The notes: generated from the sequence alone by a model not told the origin. Positions 25,324 through 35,056 are shown, counted from the first letter of the stretch. The stretch is DNA of 64,000 bases from Roseivirga ehrenbergii (GCF_001593005.1 NZ_LQZQ01000001.1:1-64000); one strand, 5' to 3'. A program made the numbers and translations.

Positions 25324-26817
25324 ATGAGTCAAATCAAAAAATTGGCGAGCCAAACGGCTTATTATGGCATCAGCAGCATTTTGGGCAGAGTGCTCAATTT
25401 TGCTTTGGTGCCATTCTATACCCGAATCCTTCCTGAAGAGGAATATGGGGTCGTTATCCACCTTTACGGTATCGCTGCTTTTCTGAACATCATTTACACT
25501 TATGGTTTAGAGACTTCTTTTTTTAGGTTCACCACAAAAAACAAGTCTATTGATGCCTACCATTATACGGCCACCGCAATTCTATTTACCAGTATAATTT
25601 TCTCTGGTTTTATTTATTTGGATGCCGCCTCGTTGGCCAATTTCACGGCTGCCTCAGAGCACCCTGAGTATTTACAATATTTGGCGGCCATTGTATTTAT
25701 TGACGCCATCGTTTCCATCCCCTTTGCAAAACTTCGGTTGGACGATCGGCCTATAAAATTCGCATTAATCCGACTTACAGTAATTGCAGTTACCATTGGC
25801 TTGAACTTGTTGTTCCTTTTGGCCTTTCCGGCCATTGCCAATGGAGAATACCTAAGCATACTTCAACCTTGGGTTCAGAAAGTTTATAATCCAGAGATCG
25901 GTATTGGTTATATTTTCATTTCCAACCTTATCGCCAACAGTTTATACTTACCAATGCTGTTTAAAGAATTGGCACAAATCAGAATCCGATTCAAATGGTC
26001 GGCATTCAAACCTATTTTGGCTTACTCCTTCCCTATTTTCTTAATGGGTTTAGCCGCCATGTTCAACGATCAGGGCTACACCATTCTATTTAACTTTCTT
26101 TTCGATGATCCAGAAAAAGAGCTCGGGGTATACGGAAGTGCATTTAAATTGAGTGTGCTGATGATGCTCGGAATTCAGGCCTTCCGTTATGCGGGCGAAC
26201 CTTTCTTTTTCTCTCATGCTGAAAACAAAGAAGCACCGTCTCTATTCGCCAAAGTGATGCACTACTTTGTAGTGTTTAACATTGCTATTATGGTGGCTAT
26301 TGCCGTAAATATTGAATTAATAGCCGATGTTTTCTTAGGCCGACCGGGCTACAAAGCTGCGCTGTACGTGTTGCCAGTATTGTTAATAGGAAAGTTATTT
26401 TTTGGAGTTTATGTAAACCTCAGTGTATGGTTCAAAATTAAAGACAAAACAATCTACGGCACTTATTTTACGGTTATTGGGGCGCTTATCACACTATTAG
26501 GCCATTTGTGGTTGGTGAGAATTCCTTCCATTGGTTATTTCGGATCGGCCATTTCGGCCTTGGTTTGTTATGCTGTAATGTGTGCCCTATGTTACTATAA
26601 GGGTAGAAAAATCTTTCCTGTACCTTACGATTTCAAAAAACTCTTCTTGTATTTAATCATTGCGGTGGGAGTAATTTATGGATCAAATCTTATTTCTATT
26701 TCCAACGCTTATGTTCAATACGGAATTGATTTGTTTGTCACGGCAGTCTTTTTTGTAGCCATTTATCTTTTAGAAGGACGTGGATTTAAGTATAAAACCG
26801 TTGAAAAACGCCAATAA
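25324..26817 (+). CDS. Oligosaccharide flippase / polysaccharide biosynthesis protein (Wzx-like)
   Basis: A 497-residue multi-pass inner-membrane protein of the MOP superfamily, beginning MSQIKKLASQTAYYGISSIL with the family motif GRVLNFALVPFYTRILPEEEYG. About 12-14 hydrophobic segments are present. Members move lipid-linked glycans across the inner membrane. There are no glycosyltransferase genes around it; instead a TPR protein, a DUF4292 lipoprotein and an EnvC-like protein follow on the same strand, so it may act in general envelope building, for example in place of a lipid II flippase, but this is inference. A box TAGCTTCG at 25312-25319, one mismatch from consensus, ends four bases before the ATG. 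Confidence 0.88.
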   Translation: MSQIKKLASQTAYYGISSILGRVLNFALVPFYTRILPEEEYGVVIHLYGIAAFLNIIYTYGLETSFFRFTTKNKSIDAYHYTATAILFTSIIFSGFIYLDAASLANFTAASEHPEYLQYLAAIVFIDAIVSIPFAKLRLDDRPIKFALIRLTVIAVTIGLNLLFLLAFPAIANGEYLSILQPWVQKVYNPEIGIGYIFISNLIANSLYLPMLFKELAQIRIRFKWSAFKPILAYSFPIFLMGLAAMFNDQGYTILFNFLFDDPEKELGVYGSAFKLSVLMMLGIQAFRYAGEPFFFSHAENKEAPSLFAKVMHYFVVFNIAIMVAIAVNIELIADVFLGRPGYKAALYVLPVLLIGKLFFGVYVNLSVWFKIKDKTIYGTYFTVIGALITLLGHLWLVRIPSIGYFGSAISALVCYAVMCALCYYKGRKIFPVPYDFKKLFLYLIIAVGVIYGSNLISISNAYVQYGIDLFVTAVFFVAIYLLEGRGFKYKTVEKRQ

Positions 26818-26895
26818 CATAACTCTATATACACTCATCAGAAAGCTTAAACATAGCCCACTTAAAATGTGTTTCTTGATATAATTGAAAAACCG

Positions 26896-28668
26896 GTGAA
26901 GAAATACCTCCAACTATCCCCTTTCGTTTTTGCTTTTCTGCTGTTTTGCAGCAGCATGGAAGCTATTGCCCAAGAAAAAACCGAAAAGAAGGAAAAAGAG
27001 AGTAATGAAGTTTCGAAATACGACAGGGCCAATGCTGAATATTTAATGATCGATGCCCAAAAATTCTACTTGTTAGAAGACTACGAAAGGGCTATCGCTT
27101 TTCTTGAGCAATCTTTAGAAGTTGACAAAAACAATCACGCGGCTTATTTCAAATTAGGAGAAATCTATTTGATACAGCGAAAATATGACAAAGGACTAAA
27201 GTCGATTAAGAAGGCGCAAGAAATTAAGCCCGACAATAAATTTTATTACATACTTGCTGCGCAACTACACAAGTCGCAAAGTAATCTACAGGCAGCAGCT
27301 TCGGAATATGAGTTAATGCTTAAAAACTCCACAGACTATCGCGAGTATATACTGGATATCGCTGATGTATATGTGGGTTTGGGTAATTATGATCGCGCAA
27401 TCAAAATGCTCGAGCTGACGGAAGAAAAATACAACTCTCCCCATAAATTCACTACACAGAAAAAGGAATTACTACTTCAGGCCGGAAAGAAAAAAGAAGC
27501 GCTCGACATGCTGAAAAAGCTAACTGAGGATTTTCCTACAAATGAAAGCTACAAACTAGAATACGCTGATTTACTGGCTTCTACGGGGCAAAAAACCGAA
27601 GCAGCAGACATTCTTAAATCTACAAATACTTCTACCTCCTCTAACTTCTTATTAATCAACTTAAAATTAGAAGAAGGCGACTTTGAAGCTGCTAAACCAA
27701 TGATTTCTGAAATCATGACCAATAAGGAAGCAGACCTCAGCTCAAAGCTTGAGTTAATGACTAATTTATCGGCTGCTGGATTAGACAAAATTTCTCTCTC
27801 CTTTTTAGATCAGCAGCAAAAAACGCTGTACTCCATTTACCCTAACGATGTGGAAGTGATTAAAACAGGAGAAAAAGTTTATAGCGCCTTGGCCGAAAAA
27901 GCAAGTCCAGAAAATAAATCAGCATATGAAAGCCAAGTGCTTACTGCGTTAAATCAACTGAAAGATCTTAATCCATCTGACTACGAAGTTTGGAATCAAC
28001 TGTTGACCAAGGCTTACAATCAAAAATCTTGGGAAAGCCTGCTAACTAATAGCGAAGACGCTCTGAGCTATTTCCCTAACCAAGGCCTATTCTATTATTA
28101 CTACGGAAATGCCCAGCTTTACAGTAGCAAAGGCGATAAAGAAGAAGCGAATTCCGCATTCGATCAGGCTTTAAAGCTGGCCAGAAATGATGAAGCTTTG
28201 GCAAGCAAGATTCGAACAAAGAAATTGGAATTTGCTTTGGAAGAAGGCAATGTGAAAGAAATTGAGGAATATATCCCTCCCAAAACCACATCTGGCAAAG
28301 TAGATGATGGCGCAGTTCAAATGTTTTTGCGATACCTAAATGCTAATAGCGATCAAGAAATCATAGAAGGTTTAAATAAATCATTGGATCGTTTAGTCAA
28401 GGAATATCCATCAGACAGTGATTTATTTCATGTGAAAGCAAAGGTTTTGTTTCAATTAGGTAGATTCGCAGAAGCGAAACAGTTGATAGAGAATTTCTTG
28501 AAGCAAAAATCAGCCAACATTACAGGTGGGCTTCTGGAAGTTTATGGTGACAATCTTTATATGTTAAACCAAATTGACGCAGCTGTTGAGCAGTGGAAAA
28601 AAGCAAAAAACACGGGGAACACTTCCGATAAAATAGACCAAAAAATTGCAGACAAAAAGTACTACTAG
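26896..28668 (+). CDS. Tetratricopeptide repeat protein, exported
   Basis: About 590 residues with a signal peptide (KKYLQLSPFVFAFLLFCSS, cleavage near AIAQ) and many TPR units, for example AEYLMIDAQKFYLLEDYERA, AAYFKLGEIYLIQRKYDKGL and YILDIADVYVGLGNYDRAI; weaker repeats continue to the C-terminus (LFHVKAKVLFQLGRFAEAKQ). It is probably a periplasmic or outer-membrane-linked scaffold. The start is uncertain: GTG at 26896 gives a compact signal peptide, while GTG at 26869 adds nine residues. Its last 23 bases overlap the start of the DUF4292 gene, so the two are translationally coupled. Confidence 0.85.
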   Translation: MKKYLQLSPFVFAFLLFCSSMEAIAQEKTEKKEKESNEVSKYDRANAEYLMIDAQKFYLLEDYERAIAFLEQSLEVDKNNHAAYFKLGEIYLIQRKYDKGLKSIKKAQEIKPDNKFYYILAAQLHKSQSNLQAAASEYELMLKNSTDYREYILDIADVYVGLGNYDRAIKMLELTEEKYNSPHKFTTQKKELLLQAGKKKEALDMLKKLTEDFPTNESYKLEYADLLASTGQKTEAADILKSTNTSTSSNFLLINLKLEEGDFEAAKPMISEIMTNKEADLSSKLELMTNLSAAGLDKISLSFLDQQQKTLYSIYPNDVEVIKTGEKVYSALAEKASPENKSAYESQVLTALNQLKDLNPSDYEVWNQLLTKAYNQKSWESLLTNSEDALSYFPNQGLFYYYYGNAQLYSSKGDKEEANSAFDQALKLARNDEALASKIRTKKLEFALEEGNVKEIEEYIPPKTTSGKVDDGAVQMFLRYLNANSDQEIIEGLNKSLDRLVKEYPSDSDLFHVKAKVLFQLGRFAEAKQLIENFLKQKSANITGGLLEVYGDNLYMLNQIDAAVEQWKKAKNTGNTSDKIDQKIADKKYY

Positions 28669-29419
28669 TAGAGCAAAACTGCTCATCCTCATTGTTTTTT
28701 CGGCTTTCTTTTTAGAGTCATGTAAAAGCACTTTCTTAGGAACAAATACACGGGTAAAAGAAGAGTTTCAAGTGGCAGAAATTCCTTTCGAGTATTTCTC
28801 TACCAAAACAAAATTTAAGTTTAAAGATGGGGAATCGAAGACCAAAGCTACTGCTGATATTCGAGTAAGAAAAGATAGTTTAATCTGGTTTAGACTTACG
28901 CCAGGCTTGGGTATTGAAGGAGCCAGAGGAATTATTACCCAAGATTCACTCTTAATGATTGACCGGGTGAACAAATCCTATTACGCCTATAGCTTTCAGG
29001 GGCTTAGCGAAAAATTCAACTTCGAATTAAATTTTGATCTTTTTCAATCGGTACTTATTGGAGATATGCCCATTACACAAACCGCAGAAGATGACATAGT
29101 AGCACAAGCCAATCAGTTTACAATTGTTCAAAGAGTTGGAGACCTGACTATTATGAACCAAATTGGCAATAAAACGAAGAAGTTAGAGAAACTCACTGCC
29201 AACACAATCAAGAGCAAAAACACATTAGAATTAAAGTACACTGATTTCAATATGCTCGAACAATTTGTGTTTGCCTTTAAAGCAGATATGATTTTACAGT
29301 ATTTTCAAGACAATAAAAAAGGTGAAATTACGATAGATATTGAGCATAACAGAGCCAGAATTGAAGACGAACCACTTACATTTCCTTTTAGTATTCCCAA
29401 CAACTATGAGCGTAAATAG
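28646..29419 (+). CDS. DUF4292 family lipoprotein
   Basis: A 257-residue lipoprotein: signal LLILIVFSAFFLESCKS with lipobox LESC. The body matches the Bacteroidota DUF4292 pattern (FEYFSTKTKFKF, IWFRLTPGLGIEGARGIIT, IDRVNKSYYAY), which is reminiscent of LolA/LolB-like lipoprotein carriers with a half-barrel fold, though that relation is inference. The start is TTG at 28646, inside the end of the TPR gene. Its 3' end overlaps the EnvC-like gene by 14 bases. Gene order TPR-DUF4292-M23 suggests a shared role in envelope assembly. Confidence 0.87.
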   Translation: MQTKSTTSRAKLLILIVFSAFFLESCKSTFLGTNTRVKEEFQVAEIPFEYFSTKTKFKFKDGESKTKATADIRVRKDSLIWFRLTPGLGIEGARGIITQDSLLMIDRVNKSYYAYSFQGLSEKFNFELNFDLFQSVLIGDMPITQTAEDDIVAQANQFTIVQRVGDLTIMNQIGNKTKKLEKLTANTIKSKNTLELKYTDFNMLEQFVFAFKADMILQYFQDNKKGEITIDIEHNRARIEDEPLTFPFSIPNNYERK

Positions 29420-30593
29420 GGCATTTATAGTCCTTTCCTTATTCTTTTTATTCGTGGGTTTTGACAGCACAGCTCAAAATCAAAGGAAAACTTTAGAAAA
29501 TCAGAAAAATGAGATTCTAAAGAAAATTCAAGAAACGGAACGTATTCTCTCTCAAACTTCTACCAAGAAAAACAGTAGCATTGGCCGTTTAAGAGCGCTG
29601 AACGAGCAAATCCAAACCCGTTCTTCTTTGATTAGTGCCATTAAGAGTGAAGTAAACCTACTGGACAGCGAAATCTCGGAAAACCTTTCCATCATTCAAG
29701 CCATGGAAAATGACCTAACTCAGCTAAAAAAGGAGTATGCGGAAATGATTTATACCACCCAGAAAACCAGCAAAGGTTTTAGTGAAATGACTTTCCTATT
29801 TGCCTCATCTACTTTCAATCAGCTGTTTATGAGAATGAAATACATTAAGCAGTATTCTGAGGCACGAAAAAAACAAGCCGAACAAATCAAGATTGTTCAA
29901 AGTAGTATTGGTTTGCAAATTGCTGAAATTGAAGCCCAAAGAAAGAGTAAGCAATCATTACTCAATGATGAGCTCACTGAAAACAATAAACTTGAAGAGC
30001 TTAGGGGTGACCAACGAGAACTAATTACCAAGCTTACCCAAGACGAACAAAGAATCAAGAAAGAATTAGAAGAACAGAGAAAGGCTGAGAAGCAACTTTC
30101 AGAACGTATCGAGGCGATTATCGAAGAAGAAAGAAAGGCTGCTTTGCTAGGCTCTGTTGATATGACTAAGCTAACTGAGGCATTTGCTAAAGAAAAAGGC
30201 AAATTACCTTGGCCTGTAGACGAAGGCTTTGTCTCTTCTAAATTTGGAGAACACCGCCACCCAACCATTAAAACCATTACCATAAATAACCTGGGTGTTG
30301 ATATTCAAACATCAGAAAATGCTACCATAAAGGCTGTATTCCCAGGCAAGGTAAGTAGTGTAATGTCTGTTCCGGGTTTAGGAAACAGTGTGTTGATTCA
30401 GCATGGAGAATACTTTACGGTATACTCAAAGTTAAAAACTGTGGTTGTGAAAAAAGGAGATCAAGTTCAGGTTGGTCAGGCATTAGGGCAAGTACTTACC
30501 GATAAAGACAATATTTCTCAGGTCAAGTTTAGGGTTCATTTCGAGAAGTCAACATTGAACCCAGAACTATGGCTTCAAAAACGATCGAAATAA
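29406..30593 (+). CDS. EnvC-like M23-domain protein, probably non-catalytic amidase activator
   Basis: A 395-residue exported protein: signal peptide SVNRAFIVLSLFFLFVGF (cleavage near STAQ), a long coiled coil from about residue 25 to 255, then a LytM/M23 domain. The usual zinc and catalytic residues are partly lost. The HxGxD motif reads N295-L-G-V-D299, the tyrosine-loop histidine is K342 (YSKL), and the HxH motif reads R376-V-H378. Such degenerate LytM domains, as in E. coli EnvC, do not cut peptidoglycan but switch on cell-wall amidases during division. The ATG at 29406 lies within the end of the DUF4292 gene. Confidence 0.88.
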   Translation: MSVNRAFIVLSLFFLFVGFDSTAQNQRKTLENQKNEILKKIQETERILSQTSTKKNSSIGRLRALNEQIQTRSSLISAIKSEVNLLDSEISENLSIIQAMENDLTQLKKEYAEMIYTTQKTSKGFSEMTFLFASSTFNQLFMRMKYIKQYSEARKKQAEQIKIVQSSIGLQIAEIEAQRKSKQSLLNDELTENNKLEELRGDQRELITKLTQDEQRIKKELEEQRKAEKQLSERIEAIIEEERKAALLGSVDMTKLTEAFAKEKGKLPWPVDEGFVSSKFGEHRHPTIKTITINNLGVDIQTSENATIKAVFPGKVSSVMSVPGLGNSVLIQHGEYFTVYSKLKTVVVKKGDQVQVGQALGQVLTDKDNISQVKFRVHFEKSTLNPELWLQKRSK

Positions 30594-30683
30594 AAGAGAG
30601 CATGGGCTTTATTCTATAAAAATAAGTCTAGTAGATTTTAACCCTAGCGTACAAATTCCGTTGACAGAACAAAATCGAATCAA

Positions 30684-30715
30684 TTGACTTCGTGGTTAGA
30701 TTTTAGTTATCTTTG
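30684..30715 (+). promoter_or_regulatory. Promoter of the tatA-gatA-lytic transglycosylase operon
   Basis: TTGAC at 30684-30688 and perfect TATCTTTG at 30708-30715, about 20 bases apart, ending 26 bases before the tatA ATG. Confidence 0.75.
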
Positions 30716-30741
30716 AAGTCTAAATTTAAATTTGAGAAATC

Positions 30742-30939
30742 ATGCAGACAATATTTGCAATAGGAATGCCTGGGGGGATGGAACTGTTTGTGATTGTTTT
30801 TATAGTTCTTCTTCTTTTTGGTGCCAAAAAAATACCTGATCTCGCAAGAGGAATGGGAAAAGGCATCAGAGAATTTAAAGACGCTACCAAAGAAATTAAG
30901 AAAGAGGTAGACGATGCAGGTAAAGAAATTGATAAATAA
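30742..30939 (+). CDS. tatA: Sec-independent protein translocase subunit TatA/E
   Basis: A 65-residue protein forming the pore-like assembly of the twin-arginine pathway, which exports folded proteins. It has a short N-terminal membrane helix ([20 protein letters not shown]) with the Glu in front and the FGxKKLPDL-type hinge, then the amphipathic helix [19 protein letters not shown] and an acidic-basic tail. Length is typical. It heads an operon with gatA (12 bp downstream). tatC is not in this window. Confidence 0.94.
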   Translation: MQTIFAIGMPGGMELFVIVFIVLLLFGAKKIPDLARGMGKGIREFKDATKEIKKEVDDAGKEIDK

Positions 30940-30951
30940 GCTAATTAACAA

Positions 30952-32376
30952 TTGAAGTCTTATCACACACTTGATGAGATTCAAAGAGATATTAGACTTG
31001 AGGTAACTTCTTGCAGAGCACTTGTAGAACACTATTTACATAACATTAAGTCGCATTCGGAGCTTAATGCTTTTGTAGAAGTTTATAGTGCAGAAGCTTT
31101 GCAAAAGGCAGATATTATAGATCGTAAGATCAAAGAAAACAAAGCCGGCAAACTTGCCGGCTTAATTTTTGGCATTAAAGATTTAATCTGCTACCAAGAC
31201 CACAAAGTCAGTGGTGCGAGTAAAATTCTTCAAAATTTTGAATCTCAATTTTCAGCTACAGCCGTTGAAAAACTTCTTCAGGAAGACGCCATTTTAATAG
31301 GTCGCCAAAACTGTGATGAATTTGGAATGGGATCGTCCAATGAAAATTCATTTTATGGCCCTGTTAAAAATGCGCTAGATCATAACAAAGTAGCTGGAGG
31401 TTCTTCTGGCGGATCTGCTGTTGCCGTTCAAGCAGACATGTGCCAAATTTCACTCGGTACTGACACAGGAGGATCAGTAAGGCAACCTGCAGCTTTTTGC
31501 GGAATCGTTGGCCTTAAACCTACTTACTCTAGAATTTCAAGGTGGGGATTATTGGCTTATGCCTCTTCATTCGATAGTATTGGAATCTTCTCCAAGAGTA
31601 TTGAAGACAATGCTCGCGTATTAGAAATTATTGCTGGAAAAGATGAAAAAGACTCCACTTCTTCTTCAAGAGCAGTACCCGCATATAGTCAAAACTTAGA
31701 GCAAAAAAACACCTATAAAGTAGCTTATTTACAAGAAGCACTTGACACAGAAGCACTTCAGCCAGAGATTAAAGCGGCTTTCCAAAATCAGATTACAGAG
31801 CTACAAGAAGCAGGACATACTGTGGAAGCAGTGAACTTTCCATTACTTGATTATATTTTACCGACCTATTATATTCTTACCACTGCAGAAGTAAGCTCAA
31901 ACTTAAGCCGATACGATGGAATTCGTTATGGCCATAGAAGTTCAGAGGTCAGCGATTTAGAATCGCTTTATAAAAACTCTAGAACAGAAGGCTTTGGTGC
32001 AGAAGCCAGAAGAAGAATTATGCTAGGGTCTTTTGTGTTAAGTGCTGATTATTATGACGCCTACTTTACCAAAGCACAAAAGGCGCGAAAGCTTATAAAA
32101 GAGGCCACCGAAAAAATTCTTTCAGAATATGATTTTATTATCATACCAACAACGCCAACAACAGCGTTCGATTTGGGAGAACACTCTAAAAGTCCGATTG
32201 AAGTTTATATGGCCGATTTATTTACTGTACAAGCCTCCATTTCAGGGCTTCCAGCTATTTCCGTTCCTGTTGGAAAAGATGACAACGGAATGCCAATTGG
32301 ACTACAAATTATATCCGCGGCTTTTCAAGAAGCTAAACTTTTTGCATTTTCGAGAAACTTGATTCAAAACATTTGA
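30952..32376 (+). CDS. gatA: Asp-tRNA(Asn)/Glu-tRNA(Gln) amidotransferase subunit A
   Basis: The glutaminase subunit of GatCAB, which supplies ammonia to convert Glu-tRNA(Gln) or Asp-tRNA(Asn) to the amide. The 474-residue amidase has the complete Ser-cisSer-Lys triad: K76 in FGIKDL, S151 in GGSSGGSAVAV and S175 in DTGGSVRQPAAF, with the usual spacings of 75 and 24. The start is TTG at 30952 (KSYHTLDEIQRDI). It is slightly shorter than the usual 480-490 residues. gatB and gatC are not adjacent, as is common in Bacteroidota. Its stop overlaps the region leading to the transglycosylase gene. Confidence 0.92.
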   Translation: MKSYHTLDEIQRDIRLEVTSCRALVEHYLHNIKSHSELNAFVEVYSAEALQKADIIDRKIKENKAGKLAGLIFGIKDLICYQDHKVSGASKILQNFESQFSATAVEKLLQEDAILIGRQNCDEFGMGSSNENSFYGPVKNALDHNKVAGGSSGGSAVAVQADMCQISLGTDTGGSVRQPAAFCGIVGLKPTYSRISRWGLLAYASSFDSIGIFSKSIEDNARVLEIIAGKDEKDSTSSSRAVPAYSQNLEQKNTYKVAYLQEALDTEALQPEIKAAFQNQITELQEAGHTVEAVNFPLLDYILPTYYILTTAEVSSNLSRYDGIRYGHRSSEVSDLESLYKNSRTEGFGAEARRRIMLGSFVLSADYYDAYFTKAQKARKLIKEATEKILSEYDFIIIPTTPTTAFDLGEHSKSPIEVYMADLFTVQASISGLPAISVPVGKDDNGMPIGLQIISAAFQEAKLFAFSRNLIQNI

Positions 32377-32390
32377 ACAGACGCTATACA

Positions 32391-33752
32391 ATGAAGCGAT
32401 TACACTGGGCATTATTACTTGTATTTACCTCGCTTTCCTTTATTCAACAAGGACATGCGACCAACGATACTATACCAGAAGAATTTAAGCCAAGCTACGA
32501 TTACGCACCTGACTTTTCTTATGAAGAATTGCAGGTTCGTTATGACAAGCTAGACCTTGAAATCGATATTTCTTTCAATGATCAGGTCAAGGCATTTATA
32601 AATTATTTTACGGTTAGAAACAGAGACTATACGCGTGAAATGATCAGGCGCAGGAAAATATACTTCCCGATTTTTGAGAAATACCTTAAAAAATATGACC
32701 TACCCGAAGAACTAAAATATTTACCCATTATTGAATCAGGCTTAAACCCGGGAGCCGTTTCTGGTCCTAAAGCAGTTGGCTTATGGCAGTTTATGTCGCC
32801 AACAGCAAAGCAACAAGGCTTACAAATAGACTGGTACATTGATGAACGAATGGATCCTGAAAAATCTACCGAGGCTGCCTGCCAATACATTAAATGGCTC
32901 TATGGAATTTTAGGAGACTGGAAAATGACACTTGCTGCTTACAATAGTGGAATAGGAAACGTTCAAAGGGCCATGAGAAGATCGAATAAAAATGACTTTT
33001 GGGATGTTTACAAATACCTACCAAGAGAAACCCGATCGTATGTACCTCAGTTTGCTGCCATTCTGTACGCAATGGAATATGCTGACGAACACAACCTCTT
33101 TGTTGATGACCTTCAATACCCTATCGACTTTGAAGAAATTGAAGTAAATCAGTTCGTATATCTGAAAGCATTTGCAGATGAAAGCGGAATGGATTTAGGC
33201 ACGCTTGAAAAACTGAATCCTGCCATTAAAAAAGGAGCCCTTCCGGCAAACGCCAAAGGTTTTAAATTAAAAATACCGAAAGAAGGAATGGCTTTGTATG
33301 AAACCAATCGTGAAAACATTTTAGCCAAGGCGGAAGAAGGTAGGAAAGAGTTCGAGAAAATGGCCACTAACATGCCGGGCAGTACATTCGGAAAAGAAAA
33401 AGTAGTTTATCGAGTAGTCAGTGGCGATGTATTAGGTACGATTGCAAGGAAACATCAGGTGAGAATTGAAGACCTTAGGGCTTGGAACAACATTAAAGGA
33501 TCAATGATTAAGGTAGGCCAAAGGCTGAACATCTACACTGGCCCTGATTTCCTTTCAGACAATACAATTGTTACTGCCAAAAAAGTATTAAACCAACCTA
33601 TTCCTAGTTCTAAGGAATATATAGTTGAGCCCGGAGATACATTATGGGACATCTCAAGAATGTATGAAGGCTTAACAATTGAGCGTATTAAAGAGTTAAA
33701 CGATCTGAACTCTACCAGTCTAAAACCAGGAATGAAATTGAAAATTGGTTAA
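32391..33752 (+). CDS. MltD-like lytic transglycosylase with two LysM domains
   Basis: A 453-residue exported enzyme that cleaves the MurNAc-GlcNAc bond of peptidoglycan to a 1,6-anhydro product. Order: signal peptide (MKRLHWALLLVFTSLSF), N-terminal linker, SLT domain with catalytic E115 in LPIIESGLNP, the motifs KAVGLWQFM and TLAAYNSGIGNV, then two LysM domains (YRVVSGDVLGTIARKHQVR near residue 340 and YIVEPGDTLWDISRMYEG near 410) that bind glycan. The ATG at 32391 is 14 bp after gatA. An in-frame TTG at 32373 is less likely. Confidence 0.93.
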   Translation: MKRLHWALLLVFTSLSFIQQGHATNDTIPEEFKPSYDYAPDFSYEELQVRYDKLDLEIDISFNDQVKAFINYFTVRNRDYTREMIRRRKIYFPIFEKYLKKYDLPEELKYLPIIESGLNPGAVSGPKAVGLWQFMSPTAKQQGLQIDWYIDERMDPEKSTEAACQYIKWLYGILGDWKMTLAAYNSGIGNVQRAMRRSNKNDFWDVYKYLPRETRSYVPQFAAILYAMEYADEHNLFVDDLQYPIDFEEIEVNQFVYLKAFADESGMDLGTLEKLNPAIKKGALPANAKGFKLKIPKEGMALYETNRENILAKAEEGRKEFEKMATNMPGSTFGKEKVVYRVVSGDVLGTIARKHQVRIEDLRAWNNIKGSMIKVGQRLNIYTGPDFLSDNTIVTAKKVLNQPIPSSKEYIVEPGDTLWDISRMYEGLTIERIKELNDLNSTSLKPGMKLKIG

Positions 33753-33783
33753 AAAAAACTTACAACTAATTTTTTAGTAGATA

Positions 33784-33814
33784 TTGTTTGCAAATCAATT
33801 TCATAATACCTTTC
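33784..33814 (+). promoter_or_regulatory. Possible promoter of the DUF4837 gene
   Basis: TTG at 33784-33786, 20-base spacer, TACCTTTC at 33807-33814 (one mismatch). It ends 28 bases before the ATG. Confidence 0.45.
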
Positions 33815-33842
33815 TTGACACAAATAACTAAACTAATAGTTT

Positions 33843-34949
33843 ATGAAAAAGCTCTTATTTCTAGCCATGATTTTACTTTCCATATCAAGTTGCGGCAGCA
33901 AATCAGAACAGGAAGGTGAAGAATCAAAGAAAATGAACCCTAACCTTCTACCCGATGCTACTGGGCAATCGGGTGAATTGGTAATCGTAATGAACAAAGA
34001 GAAATGGGAAGGTCCGTTAGGTGAAGCATTGAAAGAAGTCTTCCATGCCTCAGTACCTGGCTTAAGCCGAACCGAACCTTCATTCACCACACGTGTTATA
34101 GAGCCATTTCAGTATAATAGAATTTTTCAGCTCTCGAGAAATGTGGTTTACATAACTACATTGGATGGCACTACCCCAGCTGACAAATATCTACAAGGAA
34201 TTCTTCCAGACAGTTTTAAAGAAAGGATTCAAAACGAACCTGAACTGTTCATGAATACTTCCGAAAACCAATACGCCAAAGGCCAGAAAATACTCAACCT
34301 ATTTGGTAAAACTGATCAGGATTTAATCAATCATTTGAAAGAAAACGGAGCCATAATTAGAAACTATTTTAACATGGCAGAACGAGAAAGGCTTGCCACT
34401 GACATTCGTGCTTCAGTAGACTCTAGAGCTATTTCGGACCGAATAAAAGATATGTTTGGCTACTATATTAAAATTCCTGTTGGTTTTGAGTTAGCCACTA
34501 CTTCTGATGACTTTATGTGGTCACGCTTTTTACCCGCAAGGGGCCCAAGCAAAAATATTTTTGTCTATTTCAAAGACTATGAATCTCAAGACGAATTCAC
34601 TCATGAAAACGTGATCAAGCTTAGAAATGAGGTAGGAAGAAAATACATCTATGGCGATCCAGAAAACAGAGAGTCATATATGATAACTGAAACGGAGTTT
34701 ATGCGACCTGTTTTCAGAGACATTACTTTTGATGGCAAATACACCGTAGAAATGCGCGGTGCATGGAAAACCAACAACTACTCAGTGGGTGGCACTTTTA
34801 TAAGCTATACTTTCGTGGATGAAAAAACGAATAGGCTTTATTATATTGAAGGCTTTATTATTCACCCTAATGAAGAACACAGGGAGCTAATTCGCCAAAT
34901 GGAATCGATACTAACCACCTTCAGGGCGGTAGATAACCCACCATCATAA
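33843..34949 (+). CDS. DUF4837 family lipoprotein
   Basis: A 368-residue lipoprotein beginning MKKLLFLAMILLSISSCGSK with lipobox ISSC and an acidic linker (SEQEGEESKK). The body matches the Bacteroidota family DUF4837: LPDATGQSGELVIVMNKEKW, GLSRTEPSFTTRVIEP and a C-terminal TDDFMWSRFLP-like stretch. Two similar halves of about 150 residues seem present. Function unknown; location likely the periplasm or outer membrane. A strong terminator lies between it and ruvA. Confidence 0.88.
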   Translation: MKKLLFLAMILLSISSCGSKSEQEGEESKKMNPNLLPDATGQSGELVIVMNKEKWEGPLGEALKEVFHASVPGLSRTEPSFTTRVIEPFQYNRIFQLSRNVVYITTLDGTTPADKYLQGILPDSFKERIQNEPELFMNTSENQYAKGQKILNLFGKTDQDLINHLKENGAIIRNYFNMAERERLATDIRASVDSRAISDRIKDMFGYYIKIPVGFELATTSDDFMWSRFLPARGPSKNIFVYFKDYESQDEFTHENVIKLRNEVGRKYIYGDPENRESYMITETEFMRPVFRDITFDGKYTVEMRGAWKTNNYSVGGTFISYTFVDEKTNRLYYIEGFIIHPNEEHRELIRQMESILTTFRAVDNPPS

Positions 34950-35007
34950 ATCTGCTATTTTAGAGTTACAGACATTGATTTTACTCGAATATTCTTAAAT
35001 TTAAGCG

Positions 35008-35035
35008 AAGGCAAGTTCAACTTGCCTTTTTTTTT
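35008..35035 (+). terminator. Strong Rho-independent terminator after the DUF4837 gene
   Basis: AAGGCAAGTT-C-AACTTGCCTT, a perfect 10-bp inverted repeat, runs into nine T. It ends 21 bases before the ruvA ATG. Confidence 0.9.
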
Positions 35036-35056
35036 ACTCAAGTACAATCAGAATTT

